Shown: in pieces, positions 38,630 through 50,456 of the stretch
How positions within the stretch are numbered: the stretch's first letter is position 1
How the letters are laid out: each line of letters opens with the position of its first letter
Assembly (NCBI RefSeq): GCF_028858725.1
Contig: NC_084765.1
Span: forward strand, 9,875,501-9,939,500
Direction: 5' to 3'
Length of the DNA: 64,000 nucleotides
Source of the DNA: Colius striatus
Lineage: Eukaryota; Chordata; Aves; Coliiformes; Coliidae
Program-made: the position numbers and the translations under genes
The notes under the pieces: model-generated
Databases searched by the model: none
What the model was told of the DNA's origin: nothing
Seen by the model: only the letters and a program-made list of their open reading frames with translations

Positions 38630-39764
38630 GATTCTTCTAAATGCCACTTTTTAGTGGAATCTCACTCAAATGTCTTGCATGCTCAGGGATGATCAGCACC
38701 TGAAATGCCACAGGGGAGAGGCAGATCTCTCTAGGGCAGTAGGCAAGTGGAGGGTGTAGTAGGAGACACAAAGAGGGTGTCTCCCAAATCTTAATGGTCT
38801 GTAAGGGGTCCACCATCTTTTCCTTTCCCTATGCCCTTCTTGTGTCCTCAAAGGTGAGAACTTGACTCACTGGGGATCATTTCTCACCAGAAAAGGAAAA
38901 CTGCAAGAGAAATTGAGTGAACTGGTCTCCACAGAGGAATCCTTGTTCTGTTGGCTTCAACAACAACCTTCACAAGGAGATGATGTAAAGAAATAGTGCA
39001 GTAAAGTAAAAAATCATACCCATGCAAAATTGTATTATATAAAGATTCACAAATTCACATAAGAAAAGAATGGAGAGAACGTTTTTTTTTTTCTTAATGA
39101 CATAAATTTCTTTGCTCTGAATAATTCCATGGATTTTCTTGCGTACTTTAACAAGGACCACATGCCAAGTTAAAATATCAGTGTAGCACTGACTTTGTAC
39201 TGCACTAGCAACTTTGAAGATACACAGTCAGCTGAGAACACTGGCTAGTCCTAGTTTGAGCAAATGGATTATAGCATCTTTAATTTATGAATTTTAAAAG
39301 TCAGATCTTTCCAAATGAAGGATTCACATGTAGCCTCAGGGAAGCAGCCATCTGTGAATGGATAACCTTTATTGTGGGACTTCTGTTCTCTTCTATTCAA
39401 GACACAAACTTATTCACCATAACAACCACCAAAATCTGTGTGGCATGGAACAGTAAAAAAAAAAAAAGGCAGCAATACCCATCCTTAAAGGAATATTCAT
39501 ACTCATTCAAGCAAACTTCAACTTCATAACAGAAACATGTACAAAATAGCAGGCAATTGTAAATCTGTAAATATTGGAGCTGCTTCTCTTACACAAATAT
39601 AAATAATGATAAATCTGCTAAAATCTGTGAAAGTTAAGTACAATGCCCAGTTTTATCTTAAATTTTATTCGGTCTTTTGTGACATAAATGAATCACAATG
39701 CCCTGTGATGTTAAATGCACAGGCACAGCAGAAATACATTCTTAAGATATATTTGATAATATAT
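38630..39764. other. Intergenic noncoding region
   Basis: A stretch of 1.1 kb between the LTR and the next CR1 copy. I see no gene. It contains a T-run at 39081-39092 and an A-run at 39456-39467. Confidence 0.6.
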
Positions 39765-40581
39765 CACAGAATCATAGAATGGTAGGGGTCAGAAGGGACC
39801 TTTAGAGATCATCTAGTCCTACTGCACTGCCAAAGCAGGTCCACCTAGATCAGGTCACACAGAAATGCATCCAGGCAGGTTTTCAAAACCCCCAAGGAAG
39901 GAGCCTCCACATCCTCCCTGGGCAGCCTGTGCCAGAGGCTCCCTCACCTGAACAGTGAAGCTTTTCCTTATGTTTAAACGGAACTTCTCGTGTTCCAGCT
40001 TTTTTCCACTATCCCTTGTCCTGTCACTAGATACAACAGAAAAAAGTGATGCCCCAACCTCCTGACACCCACCCTTTAGATGTTTGTAAATATTGATGAG
40101 TTCACCCCTTAGTCTCCTCCTCTCCAGACTAAACAGCCCCAGTTCCCGCAGCCTTTCCTCATATGAAAGATGTTCCAGTCCCCTGATCATCTTGGTGGCC
40201 CTGCGCTGGACTCTCTCCAGAAGTTCTCTGTCCCTATTGAGCTGGGGAGCCCAGAACTGGACACAGGACTCCAGATGAAGCCTCACCAGGGCAGAGTAGA
40301 GGGGGAGCAGAAGCTCCCTTGACCTGCTGGCCACACTTTTCTTGATGCATCCCAGGATGCCATTGGCCTTCTTGGCCACGAGGGCACATTGCTGGCTCAT
40401 GGTTAGTTTATTATCAACCAGGACTCTCAGGTCTCTCTCTGCAGAGCTGCTCTTCAGCAGTTCTACCCCCAGCCTGTACTGGTTCATGGGGTTGTTCCTT
40501 CCCAGATGCAGGACTCTGCACTTGTCCTTGTTGAACCTCATGAGGTTCCTCTCTGCCTAACTCACAAGCCAGTCAAGATCT
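39765..40581 (-). mobile_element. CR1 non-LTR retrotransposon, 5'-truncated, - strand
   Basis: The 3' terminus lies at the left edge (CACAGAATCATAGAATGGTAGG, the complement of the CR1 tail). On the - strand a frame from 40541 to 39855 (228 codons) is still open. It encodes the C-terminal part of the CR1 reverse transcriptase ORF, with segments such as [36 protein letters not shown] and [19 protein letters not shown]. The catalytic palm domain is upstream of the truncation, so the copy is inactive. Homology stops near 40581. The well-kept frame suggests a fairly young insertion. Confidence 0.95.
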
Positions 40582-42159
40582 CATTTATTGAAATCATTGC
40601 TGTCGAGCTGCAAACTTCATATGCATTTGGTCATTACTTCCCTGCTTACCATTTTGGGCAAGACTTGAGGAATACATGATTGTGTGACCTTTGGGGGATT
40701 GGTTAAATACCTAGATTATGCAAAGATTGAAGTGGATGACTGATACGTGACCTACAATATTTTCCTTACACAGCTATTATCCGTGAGGTTTTTGGTAGCA
40801 GCAAATGCAATTTAGAGAAAAGAAGAGGAAAACTAGCCAATGTTTGACATAGATTTTTGGCCAAGGGATGAAAAAGTTTCTATCCTCATACACAACCAAA
40901 GCACTAAAACACATTTATGTTTTGCTAAACAAAGAGATAAGCAAAAATTTTTTCCTCAAATTGACTGTCTCTTTTTGTGTATTACATGTATGATAAAAGT
41001 TCCCCATTCCTCATTGTGCATTTGGTTCTTTCTTCTCCTATGTCCTTTATTCCATAAAAGCACACTTTCTGTTTTAATTCTTTGGGCTTCCCTTCCCCCA
41101 GTCATTTGCTTTCCCAAACTAGCTCTTTTGTTTCCCTGCTACAGCTTCACTTTTTTGTCCATTTGGCTTTCTTTCACACAATCACTCCCAAGACCTTTTT
41201 CTCTGCAGCTCTTCTTTCTCACGACTTCTCTCTTCCTGTGTCCCAAAAACCCTCCTTACTGCTCTAAGGGTTATCTTTCCAGTTCTCCTTGTATGAGTTC
41301 CTGTTTACTTCACTCCAACCTATTTAAACTCTTACTATAGTTAGTTCCTTCTCTTGCAGGTACCTACTTCACAAGTTACTGTTGGCCTGATTTCACAGCT
41401 GCTCTACACCCTTTTCTTGATTCTTTTGTCCCAACTCTCACATATAAATGTTATGTTTGCCTATTTGAATTTCAAGAAGCGGAATAGGGGAACTGGACCT
41501 AGGAGATGAGATCTATATCACGTCTTAGGTCATACCTAACTTCATGTTACAAAATGCTGAAGCTAACAGGACTGGTCATCAAGTAACATCATGGAATAGA
41601 CTAAAATATTTGACTCTAGGATGTCTTCTCTCTACACATATCACCTCTAAGCAAAAAGGGACCTGCTTTTCTATACTGTCCAGGCAATATGATTCAACAG
41701 TGGCCTGGAATGATCCCCTCTGATAATGAGAAAATGGTTTAACATTTGTTGATACCCAACCCTCTTGCTTTTTGGAACTGCTATCAACAAAGCTATCAAC
41801 TACCTATGACAACCAGAGTAGAAATCCTGATTCTTTTCATATATGAATCACTAAAAACTTTCAACCATTACTTACTGATCTGAAACACACTCTAAAAAGG
41901 ATCAGCAGATAGAGGTTCTGTATTTCACTCCCCAGTTTTCTTAACCATCAAGTCCTAAAACCACTAAATACTACGATAGCCCTCATGAGAGTGTTTGTAG
42001 CTATGAGCTGCCAGTTTACGTTCTCCCCTCTCTCCAACCAAAACAAATGTGCATGCTTCTGTAAAAAGAATTTGCATTTTCATTTATCAGACAATATTAC
42101 ACTTCCTGGATAGTTAGAATAACTTGGCATCCAGAAGTTTTAAAGTGTAATTTCATGGT
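40582..42159. other. Intergenic noncoding region with a pyrimidine-rich block
   Basis: There is no supported gene. From about 40960 to 41345 the + strand is strongly C/T-rich, and this produces a 166-codon open frame (40840-41340) full of Leu, Phe, Ser and Pro. Composition explains that frame, so I do not call it a gene. Confidence 0.55.
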
Positions 42160-42272
42160 ATAGAATCAAAGAATCGTTTAGGTTGGAAAAGGCCTTTAGG
42201 ATTATCAAGTCCAACTGTAACCCTAACACTTCCAAGTCCACGACTAAGCCATGTCCTTAAGTGCTACATCTA
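42160..42272 (-). mobile_element. Short CR1 3' end, - strand
   Basis: ATAGAATCAAAGAATCGTTTAGG, then TTGGAAAAGGCCTTTAGGAT and AAGTCCAACTGTAACC, match the reverse complement of a CR1 terminus. The signature resembles the copy at 32001 rather than those at 39765 and 51533, so it is probably an older subfamily. Confidence 0.82.
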
Positions 42273-45200
42273 CATGTCTGAATGTACATGAACAATACAT
42301 ATGAGCAGCAAAAAGATTTCCATTCACTGCCATGGACTTATGCATTACAGATAGAAATACTTTCAGAACCTTATAGACACGGGTTATTCTTTTTAAATGA
42401 AGTCAATGGCTTGGAGTGGCATTTAAAGTGTCTAGGACATGTACTAGAATACAGCCAATTGCCTAGGCACATAGTTTGCACTTGTGATTGTAGAAAAGAG
42501 TCCTTACCAGGCTTTGCCGTTTGCACAAGTCAAAGCAAATTCAATACGCTGCACTTCTGTGGTCTGGAAAGCAGATACTGTCTGGCAGTTTCATCTGGTT
42601 TCTTGTTGTCACAGCTCTAATAATGTCTGGTAGGTGACTCACCGCTTCATCCGCTCTGGTCATGAGTAACTGAGGCAATACAAGGCACACTAAATAAAAT
42701 AGGCATGGTTGATTAGTTAGGTCTTCACCAGTTAAAATGTGGAGTACCTTAAAAGGAAAATACAATCCACAAAGCAATAAAAATAAGATCAAAGTTCGTT
42801 CACATTTCAAATGCCTGGCTTCTACCTTGCTAAATAAAGTGCCATTAAAATTGAACAATATTGTATTTGAATGATTCTCTTTTTGCTGTGTAAAGTACAG
42901 CTCCCACATGATGACTGTGTTTGAAAAGCCTGTCAAGGATTTACTGTGTGCTGATAGGCAAATATTTTGTAAGTACTTGTCATATGATAACCTGATTTCT
43001 AGAAAATTTTACAGTCATCCACAAGAAGGCCAAAAGGAGATAATAGAGTTCCACTCTAATCTCTGAAGCTATGAAGATAAAACTAATACATTTAAGCAAA
43101 TCATGTATCTCTACTTCAATCTGTTTATTAAATAAAGGTTCACAAGGTGTTCACCTACACCTGAATGTTCCTCTGGTTCTGACAAGATGCAAAGTTAAAT
43201 ACAACAACTGTTAAAAGTCGAATCTGTGTGTGATAATCTTGCATTTTTAAAATAGAGTCTTATTACTTTTTTGCTTTAATCAGTTTACAACTGAAGTTAA
43301 ACTAGAATGAGACACAATTATTCCCAAAAAGTATTACACTAGGAATTTTTCAGGACCGTAATTTCATGAAAACTTTGTCTCATTGCACTCAGGTTTCTCC
43401 CAAACATATGTGAGCATTTCAGTGTCCTTAACACCTATTTACTTGAGAAAGATCTGACCAAACTATGATGATTAACTGATTCTGCTCTAATTGTTTTAAA
43501 ATCCCTAATTCTTTCCCGAATCTCTCCTAAAGCTTCTAGATCTCAGATTCCACTTAAAAATTTTATATATGTTTAACATATGAAAGTGGTCAGAAAGTTA
43601 AACACTGAGCTGACCCAGCAAAATAACTCTGTGGTTTTTTAATATTTGTAGTTATTCAATCCTGACATTTACAAGTTTCCATACTGTAAAACCTCATGTG
43701 AGTAGAAAAATATTTCTACTACAACTCAGAGCTTTGTACATGCAAGCAATCCGATAAAACAAATGACCAGTAAAACAAGTAGAGAATCAATACTGTTACC
43801 ACATCTTGATCTGTCTGGACAGTGTCCGTCCCACAGAAAACACCTAACTGATAATGTACTAATAAATCAACCAGTTTCACCAGGGAATTGAACTTACTGC
43901 TGACATGCTAAGCAATGCTTTTCAAGGCTGTAGTAGAGACATACATTTGCTGTGGATGACAAGCATTTAGTTTGCCACCTGCTGTAATTCCACTTTGTCA
44001 GCTAGCTGCACTGACTATGATTTGCCCTTGGCTACTGTCACACCTGGCCTTTCAAGCTGCTGTTAGCAATGGCTCATTGGCACAGCAGTCTCCCACAGGA
44101 TGTCAACCATGATCCTCCCCTGACCACCCAGCACTGCACTGGCCAGCTTTCCCATGCGACTCGTACCTAAGCTACAAATGGGTGTAGGTGTCCTGCATGC
44201 TTGGGAAGTAAGGGAAAGGAGCACTGCAGGGAGTAAGGGGAAGTTCTCTCTGCAGGTGACAGGGTCAGCTTGGCAGCAGGGAGATCCCTTAGCAGCATCA
44301 GACTCTGCAGCCCTCCTGCCTGGACTGCAGCCAGATGGTACAGATTCTGCAGGGAAGTTCACATGAACAGCTGAAGCACAGCTTAAAATGGTACAAAGTG
44401 CAGACTTCAAAGTGCAGACTGCTGCTACTTCCCTCTCCTAACTCTGCTCTCCCTCTCTCATGCTCTCCTTTCCTCTTCAGCAGGGAATTTAGGCTTTTGG
44501 GTTCCGGAATTTTTGCCTGTTGGTGATAGACTTTGTCTTTGTTGTACAGATGTTTGATGTCTATACTTACATGCTTCAGAAGGCTGTCTTTTCTTTTCAT
44601 GTTATAGGTTGTACATTAGTCAGACATCTTGCTATTTTTTTTCTGCAGCTAATTGATTGTTCACAGTACAATTGTTGGAAAGGGAAAAAGAACCTTATTA
44701 ATTAATTGGTAGACGAACATGCAAAATACCAGATGTTTGAAACAAAGAAAACAGAACACAATATACTGCCTTTAAATGGATAAACAATGCATGGGAAGAA
44801 ATCAATCAAACATGCACAACTCCCTACCCTGCTGCTTTAAGAAAAATGGTCTTTTGTCTCAAAACTCATCCAACCAGAAGCTGGTTTCTATTCTCCAGAA
44901 TCACTGATTCAGATGATGTCTGCCTTTTGCAAGAGTGTATTCACCACGACAGGGGGCCATTTGTGCCTCAAATCCACCTTAAGGGTCTTATATTAAGGCT
45001 GACCTAAGTCTTTGCAATTGTATATAATATCTCTGGGATATGCTTTTCCTAACTATGTTTCCAGCTAAGATCTCATTATATCCTTTCTAAATTAAGAAAT
45101 TCTTAGAATAAATTATCTCTCGGCAAAAGATCATATGTGTTTGTGTGTAATGTAGGGATTTTTGTGTAATACATGTGTTCAGGGACAGATGCTCTTTAGC

Positions 45201-48199
45201 TGTGGTAGTTTGTCTGAGGAAAACAGCAGATCTCTGGGCTGCACCTTAGCTATAAACACTTGTTATAGTCCAAAAACATATTCTCTGACATCTTTTATCT
45301 ACAGTAATTTTCAATAAGACTTTATACCAGTCCAACACAAGAACATACTATTCACAGTTAATCTAATGTCCTCAGAAGCACACTTTTAAACAGAGCAGTA
45401 TTTTCAATACAGGCATGGCTTGCTTCCTGCTGTAAAAATGCAGCAGGGATAACTTGGCTACAGGGTCCTGTTACATTAAATACAGATCAATTTATATCTT
45501 TTTCATTTTTGTTTTGTGGCTGTCACTGTTGCTTTAATGATACAAGATAAAAGTGGTAGAATAAACGTCCAGAAGAAGGGAGATCAATATTACCAACTCC
45601 TTTCCCTCAGTCATTCTGTTTAAAGACAGAGTCGAAGTCTGACTGAAATTTATTGGTATATTTCCCCTAACCTCGAGGGGACATGATCTAGGTTTAACAT
45701 TTTCAGTGTAAGTAATTAAAGTACCCAAGGCTGTAATCTAGGTTGTATGTCAGTATAATTATACAAGTGTAGCTATTTTCTGTAGTATTGTACACAGAAT
45801 TATAAAGGTGTAATTTTCTACATAGGCATTCAAATTCTGCTGAAAGAAAAATAGAGTAACAGCATGTTCTGCTATGGCTTAACAGTATCAACCTAAAAAA
45901 GCACACAGGTATTGGGAATACAGACTTGAGGCTTTATAGTAATGCAATAGTTTATAGTATTAGAACAAATGTGCACCCCAAAAATTTTCCAGACAGATAA
46001 ATCCTTTTGCCCAGGCACTCAGGACTGGGCCCATGAGGGAAGATAAAGATTAATCATTACAAATCCTAAGGTTTAGGTGTGCTACCATCTACAACATTTT
46101 TTCCCTCTTGGTTTACAATGTCCTTATACCCAGCAGACTAAATGAGGCTGAGGGGAATAGCACTGAGCTCTAAATTCAGGGAATCAGTGTGCTGGCATAG
46201 CACCGTGCCCTAACGTACATACCTGCCTTTCAGTAAAGCTAATGAGCTCAGGCATAACATGGGGTCACTGTGAACTAGACCTGATTCCTGTCTCTCTAGC
46301 TCAACATATGAGCAAACTACACTACCCCAATGCTCCTGGTTGTCCTTGCAGACACAGTTATGGGCGGAAGGGATGTCAACAGCTCCAGGGTGATGTGCAA
46401 ATCTAAGCAGGTGCTCTAGGGTGGTGCAGGTTTTGATTAGAAGATATCATCTGTCTCACCTGGCTACAATCACTGAAGCCTTGTATGCACAAGGAAGTTA
46501 GTAAGAAGTAAACCAAGGTGACAGCAGAAAACCAGAAGAGCTGTTCTGCACTGACTTCAGGTGCAGGTCTTCCATTCTGGGATATAAGTGCACCCTCCCC
46601 ACTCAGCTCAGTCTCTGTCCAAAGAAAGCTCACCTGAAGGAGCTAGGGAAACTGAGTCCAAACTCATGAAAACAGTCTGTGGTCAAACTGTAGGTTTATT
46701 CCATGGTACTTCTCCACGTTGAAAGACGAATGTAGTCTTAATTCACTGCAACTATACTGAATCAAGCATATGGTACTGCATCCTGTCAGCTGGTCAAACG
46801 ATGCCTGAGTCTATATCCTGTCAGCCCTGTCAATGTCAGGGCTGGTTTTTTCAAACCACATCTATCAAAGACAGCATGGGAGAGTCTTGCCAAGCCACGG
46901 TTTGGGGCTGTGGCCCTCACCTCATTGTGAGAGAGGGAGACTTAAGCTCTTCTATAGTATTTAGGCAATTAACACATGTGTTTAGATTGTTTGATAAATT
47001 GGTTTGAGGCACAAATTTAAGAAGATATTAAAGAAGTATCTAGTTTCTAGACCAGTTCCTTGGGAGTCTGATGACTACATACCTTTGGGAATCTGGGTCT
47101 CAGTTTTTTTCAAAGAATGTGTTCATTGTGTCTGATCTAACCTTCAGTTACTCTTCAAAGCTAAGAAAATAAAAATTCTAACTATTACTTGTCAGTATTA
47201 TTAAGCTGATTTGAGGCAGTGGATGAACTGGAAACTTAACCATAAAGACAGAGATGGAAAATAGAGGAGTATGTTTCCAATCATTTCTCTGCCAGTACAG
47301 GATTTTTCATATGCCATACTTCCTGCAGTGTGATGGAACATATTTAAACTATTAATTCATTCCAGATAATTCCTTACATTCTTTATTACTTAAATTGTGT
47401 AGTCCAAGAAGTTTAAATTTAAAAACTCCCAAAGTTCTGTACCAACAGAGTAAGATTTACAGTGTGTCCAGAATTAAACCTTCTGCAGCACTGAACAGAC
47501 GTATGATGTACTGCAGCTGTGAGACTGAGGGAAGGGTTTCCCTCTGGGGACACATGCGCCTTCCCACCCACTGCTCTCTACTGGATTTCTGCTAGAATTC
47601 AGAGCTGACTGAAGCTGCCTTAGGCTGCCAGTTACACTGGATCTTATGCTAGTGATTGTAATAATGCACTAGCAGGAATCTTTCAGGACATAAACAGTTT
47701 CTGCAGAAATACTTTACTCATTGTTACCTTTCACCCAGGGTCCAAAATAAAATGAGACTTATAGGTCAGTTCTCTCTTGACATGACAACGTTGTCCCAGA
47801 GCAGTTTGCTGGCTGCAGAAAAAACTGTCCATGAAATTCTTGAGACACATCACGAAGAGGAAAAATAATGTGGTAACTGTAGAAGACACACACAAGTAGA
47901 ATACTGTGACACTGTCTGAACTCTTTTAGAAACACGTTTGAAAGGCAACAATGGGAGGGAGTGGGGTGCTGGCCAGCCAGACACAGGACGTGTCACATCT
48001 CAGAGGCCGAGCAGATCCTCAGAGATGAAAGCCTTTGCTGAAGACTGGAGAGAAAAATACGTAACAGAGGTGTCAAGCAGCTGCCACCATCCCCTTCAAA
48101 CTAAATCTGTTCCTAAAATCAACAGATGAAAGGTCTCAGGTCTGAACGGGAAACTCATGCTGCTCCATCCCTCTGCATCACTCCCCTCATCCCCCTCTG
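42273..48199. other. Intergenic region upstream of DKK3
   Basis: About 5.9 kb with no coding exon or RNA gene that I can support, AT-rich throughout until the CpG island begins. It contains a 14-bp tandem duplication at 44395-44422. Distal promoter elements of DKK3 would be here, but none can be named from sequence alone. Confidence 0.6.
44395..44422. repeat. 14-bp tandem duplication
   Basis: AAAGTGCAGACTTC is followed directly by AAAGTGCAGACTGC. Confidence 0.75.
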
Positions 48200-48383
48200 C
48201 CTCCCTCCCCGCTCGGCCCTGGGGCGAGGCTTTCCGCGGGGGGCTGCGAGGGCCGGGCCAGGCCCATGTGGGCCGGCGGGAGGCTGCGGGGCCGGGCCGG
48301 CGCATCGGAGCCGCCCGTCCCGCCCCGCCCCGCGCCGGCAGCCCGCACCGTTGAGGGGCAGCGGCAGGAGCGGCGGCGGCGGG

Positions 48384-48569
48384 ATGCGGCGGGCAGCGGG
48401 AGCGGGGCCGCGGCGGCGATGGCCGCTGCTGCTGCTGGCCTTGCTGGGGGTTCTGTGCTGCGCCGCGGCCGGCGGCCGGCGGCGGGCGGCCAGCCTGGGC
48501 GAGATGCTGCGGGAGGTGGAGGCGCTTATGGAGGACACGCAGCACAAACTGCGCAACGCGGTGGAAGAG
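48384..48569 (+). CDS. DKK3: DKK3 coding exon 1 (residues 1-62)
   Basis: First coding exon of Dickkopf-3, a secreted glycoprotein of the Dickkopf family that modulates Wnt and TGF-beta signalling. Residues 1-12 are basic (two RR/RRR groups). Residues 14-29 form the hydrophobic core of a signal peptide ([17 protein letters not shown]), with cleavage likely near 28-31. From residue 37 the sequence is diagnostic: [24 protein letters not shown], close to the human coiled-coil segment with [22 protein letters not shown] chose the ATG at 48384 because it places a signal peptide directly before this segment and has G at -3. An in-frame ATG lies 86 codons upstream. The exon ends GAAGAG|GTGAGG in phase 0. 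It is about nine residues shorter than human exon 1, and the Pro/Ala-rich stretch after the signal peptide is reduced. Confidence 0.96.
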
Positions 48570-48573
48570 GTGA

Positions 48574-48615
48574 GGGGGCGGCGGGGCCCGGGGGGGTGTC
48601 CCCGCGGGGTGGGGG
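48574..48615 (+). other. G-quadruplex-forming motif at the exon 1 splice donor
   Basis: On the coding strand, G-runs of 5, 4, 7, 4 and 5 bases at 48574-48578, 48583-48586, 48590-48596, 48606-48609 and 48611-48615 begin four bases after the exon boundary. Four tracts of three or more G with short loops can be formed from the first three runs alone. Confidence 0.6.
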
Positions 48616-49824
48616 CCCGTTCCTCCCTCGCTCTCCCCAGCCCGCCCCGGGCCGCAGCGCGTCGCACCTGCGGGCAGCGCCGCGCCAGCCTCTCACCCGC
48701 GCGGGCGGACTCCCGCCGGCGGCCGCCTCTCCGCGTCCCCCGCTGGCGACAACGCAAGCCGGGGCTGCGCTGCTCCGTGCGGAGCTGCTCCATACGGCGG
48801 TGACCCGCGCCTTTCCTTTCCCTTCCCGCCCGCTGCCGCCGCCCCCTCGGCGGGAGGCGTGCTGGGGTACCGGCGCGACACTGCCGCGGCGGAGGGGCTG
48901 CAGCCGCTGCGCCTGCTCACCCGCAGGCTTTCGCGCTCACGCCGCTTCCGCTCCCTTCGGCTGCCGGGCGTGCGTGTCGCGGCGCTTGGGGCTGCGCTGG
49001 GAAGCCCCTCTCCTCAGCCGTGAGGGCAAACAGAGAGGTAAAAATGCGGGCAAATTGTCTGCCTGGATCCTAAAGTGAGAAAATAACAGTACGTGGCACG
49101 GGGAGGAGTGAAGAGTTATTTTCATTGTCTTTGTACAGCAGGAACTAAGACACCAGACGTTATCCCACACCAGGATGCAAAGATCCTGAAACACACGTGT
49201 GAAGAAGTGACTTACACGGATGTAATTCCTTGTCTTCATCTCAAAACAGAATCACAGAGGACCTGTTTCAAAGCCAGGAACAGAGTTTAGACCCTGAACC
49301 GTTGTCTTTTTTCCCTTCACGTTAAGAATCTTCCAAGATCTTTTTTTCCTCTCATTCAAAAATATGTAGCCTGAAAAAAATTGCCCACTTTTACTGTCAA
49401 CCAACTGAGGAAACAGACCTTTTTTACTATAGTTAGGTAATTTCTGAACTGTTACCGTCATCTGCACAGTTGCTGAAATCTACCTCTGTCATCCACTTAA
49501 TTTAGCCTGCACATACATTGAGATAAACTATTTAAAAAAAAATGTTCTTTACAATGCCAAAAATGTACTTAGTTATTAATAAGGATGTGGTCAGAATTTC
49601 AGCCTGTTTTTACTCTTCCTACAACCAGTTCTGGATTGAGGAATGCTCTGTATATGGCACAAAATGGGAATTGCCTGAGCTACGTCTTAACAGATAAATG
49701 CTTTCCACTTAAAAAAGGTTTGCAGCTGTTGTTTAAAACAAACAGGCACACTAGAAAGAGAGATTTTGTTTTAGGAACCATTCTGTTCTTCCAGGCTGAA
49801 CCTGTGGCTTCCTAGCTCAGTTAC

Positions 49825-49857
49825 AGTTATGTCCCTCAGTAACAGAGGGACATAACT
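49825..49857. other. Perfect inverted repeat, 13-bp arms, 7-nt loop
   Basis: AGTTATGTCCCTC at 49825-49837, loop AGTAACA, then GAGGGACATAACT at 49845-49857, with no mismatch. It lies within DKK3 intron 1 and would form a strong stem in the pre-mRNA. By a rough estimate a stem this long with so short a loop is not expected by chance in 64 kb. Confidence 0.85.
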
Positions 49858-50456
49858 TATTTAGAGTTCATGTTGTTTACAAGACTCACGTCCTTTTGCT
49901 GAGCTTACTCTGTTTTGTGATTCAGAGAGCACTCCTTTTCTGTGTTGAGCCTTAATTTAGCAAGCAAAGACAGTGGAAACTGAAATAGAGAATGAAATTC
50001 TAGGTGCATGTGCCCTGATCTGCAGGGCTGCTTCTGTTGACTTCAAGGGGCTTTGGCTGCATCTCTCTGTCCTGACAAAATATTTTCTCTTCGTCAGATG
50101 GCAAGTGTTTAGTGGTTTTCTGGGAAAAATATAAAGCTGAGCTCTTGATCGGCATCAGCCTGTGCAGGTACCAAGTTCTCACTAGCCTTTAAACACTTTT
50201 TCCTCACAGGAACTGACTTTGGCCTAAACATTCCAGAGCTCAAGGGTTTAGCTCGCCACTGTTTTTGTAGACCATTAATAAAACTGCTGTGGTTACTGTC
50301 TGAAACAGCTGAGTAAGTGTTCTCATGCAGGGGGATCTGTACTAACAGCATCACATAATTAAGCAGGCTTACTGCAGAAGGATACACAAGAAGTATTGCT
50401 TGTTCTCTTTTGTGTGATTGTTGCTAATTTTCAGTTGGTTTATTTAAATTTGGCAG

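Larger units (their letters stand above)
48200..49020 (+). promoter_or_regulatory. DKK3: DKK3 CpG-island promoter and 5' region
   Basis: CpG-dense DNA begins near 48200, covers exon 1 and fades near 49020 in intron 1. Tandem GC boxes (CCGCCCCGCCCCGC) lie at about 48318-48333, some 55 bp before the start codon, and no TATA box is seen, so transcription probably starts at several sites. The human DKK3 CpG island is known for silencing by methylation in tumours; whether the same holds here is not visible. The transcription start and 5'UTR length cannot be set from sequence. Confidence 0.8.
48570..50456 (+). other. DKK3: DKK3 intron 1
   Basis: 1887 bp from GTGAGG to TTGGCAG. The first 450 bp are the downstream half of the CpG island, with G-runs directly after the donor (48574-48615). 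The rest is AT-rich and holds a perfect 13-bp inverted repeat at 49825-49857. No other exon or repeat was recognised. Confidence 0.9.

Noticed and set aside
40840..41340. A 166-codon frame rich in Leu, Phe and Ser that looks like a membrane protein
   Set aside because: It is produced by a pyrimidine-rich tract. The pattern follows base composition, with no consistent membrane-segment spacing and no family resemblance.
48155..49078. Long overlapping frames on both strands across the DKK3 CpG island
   Set aside because: They are shadows of GC-rich sequence. Only the frame at 48384-48569 matches a known protein and ends at a splice donor.
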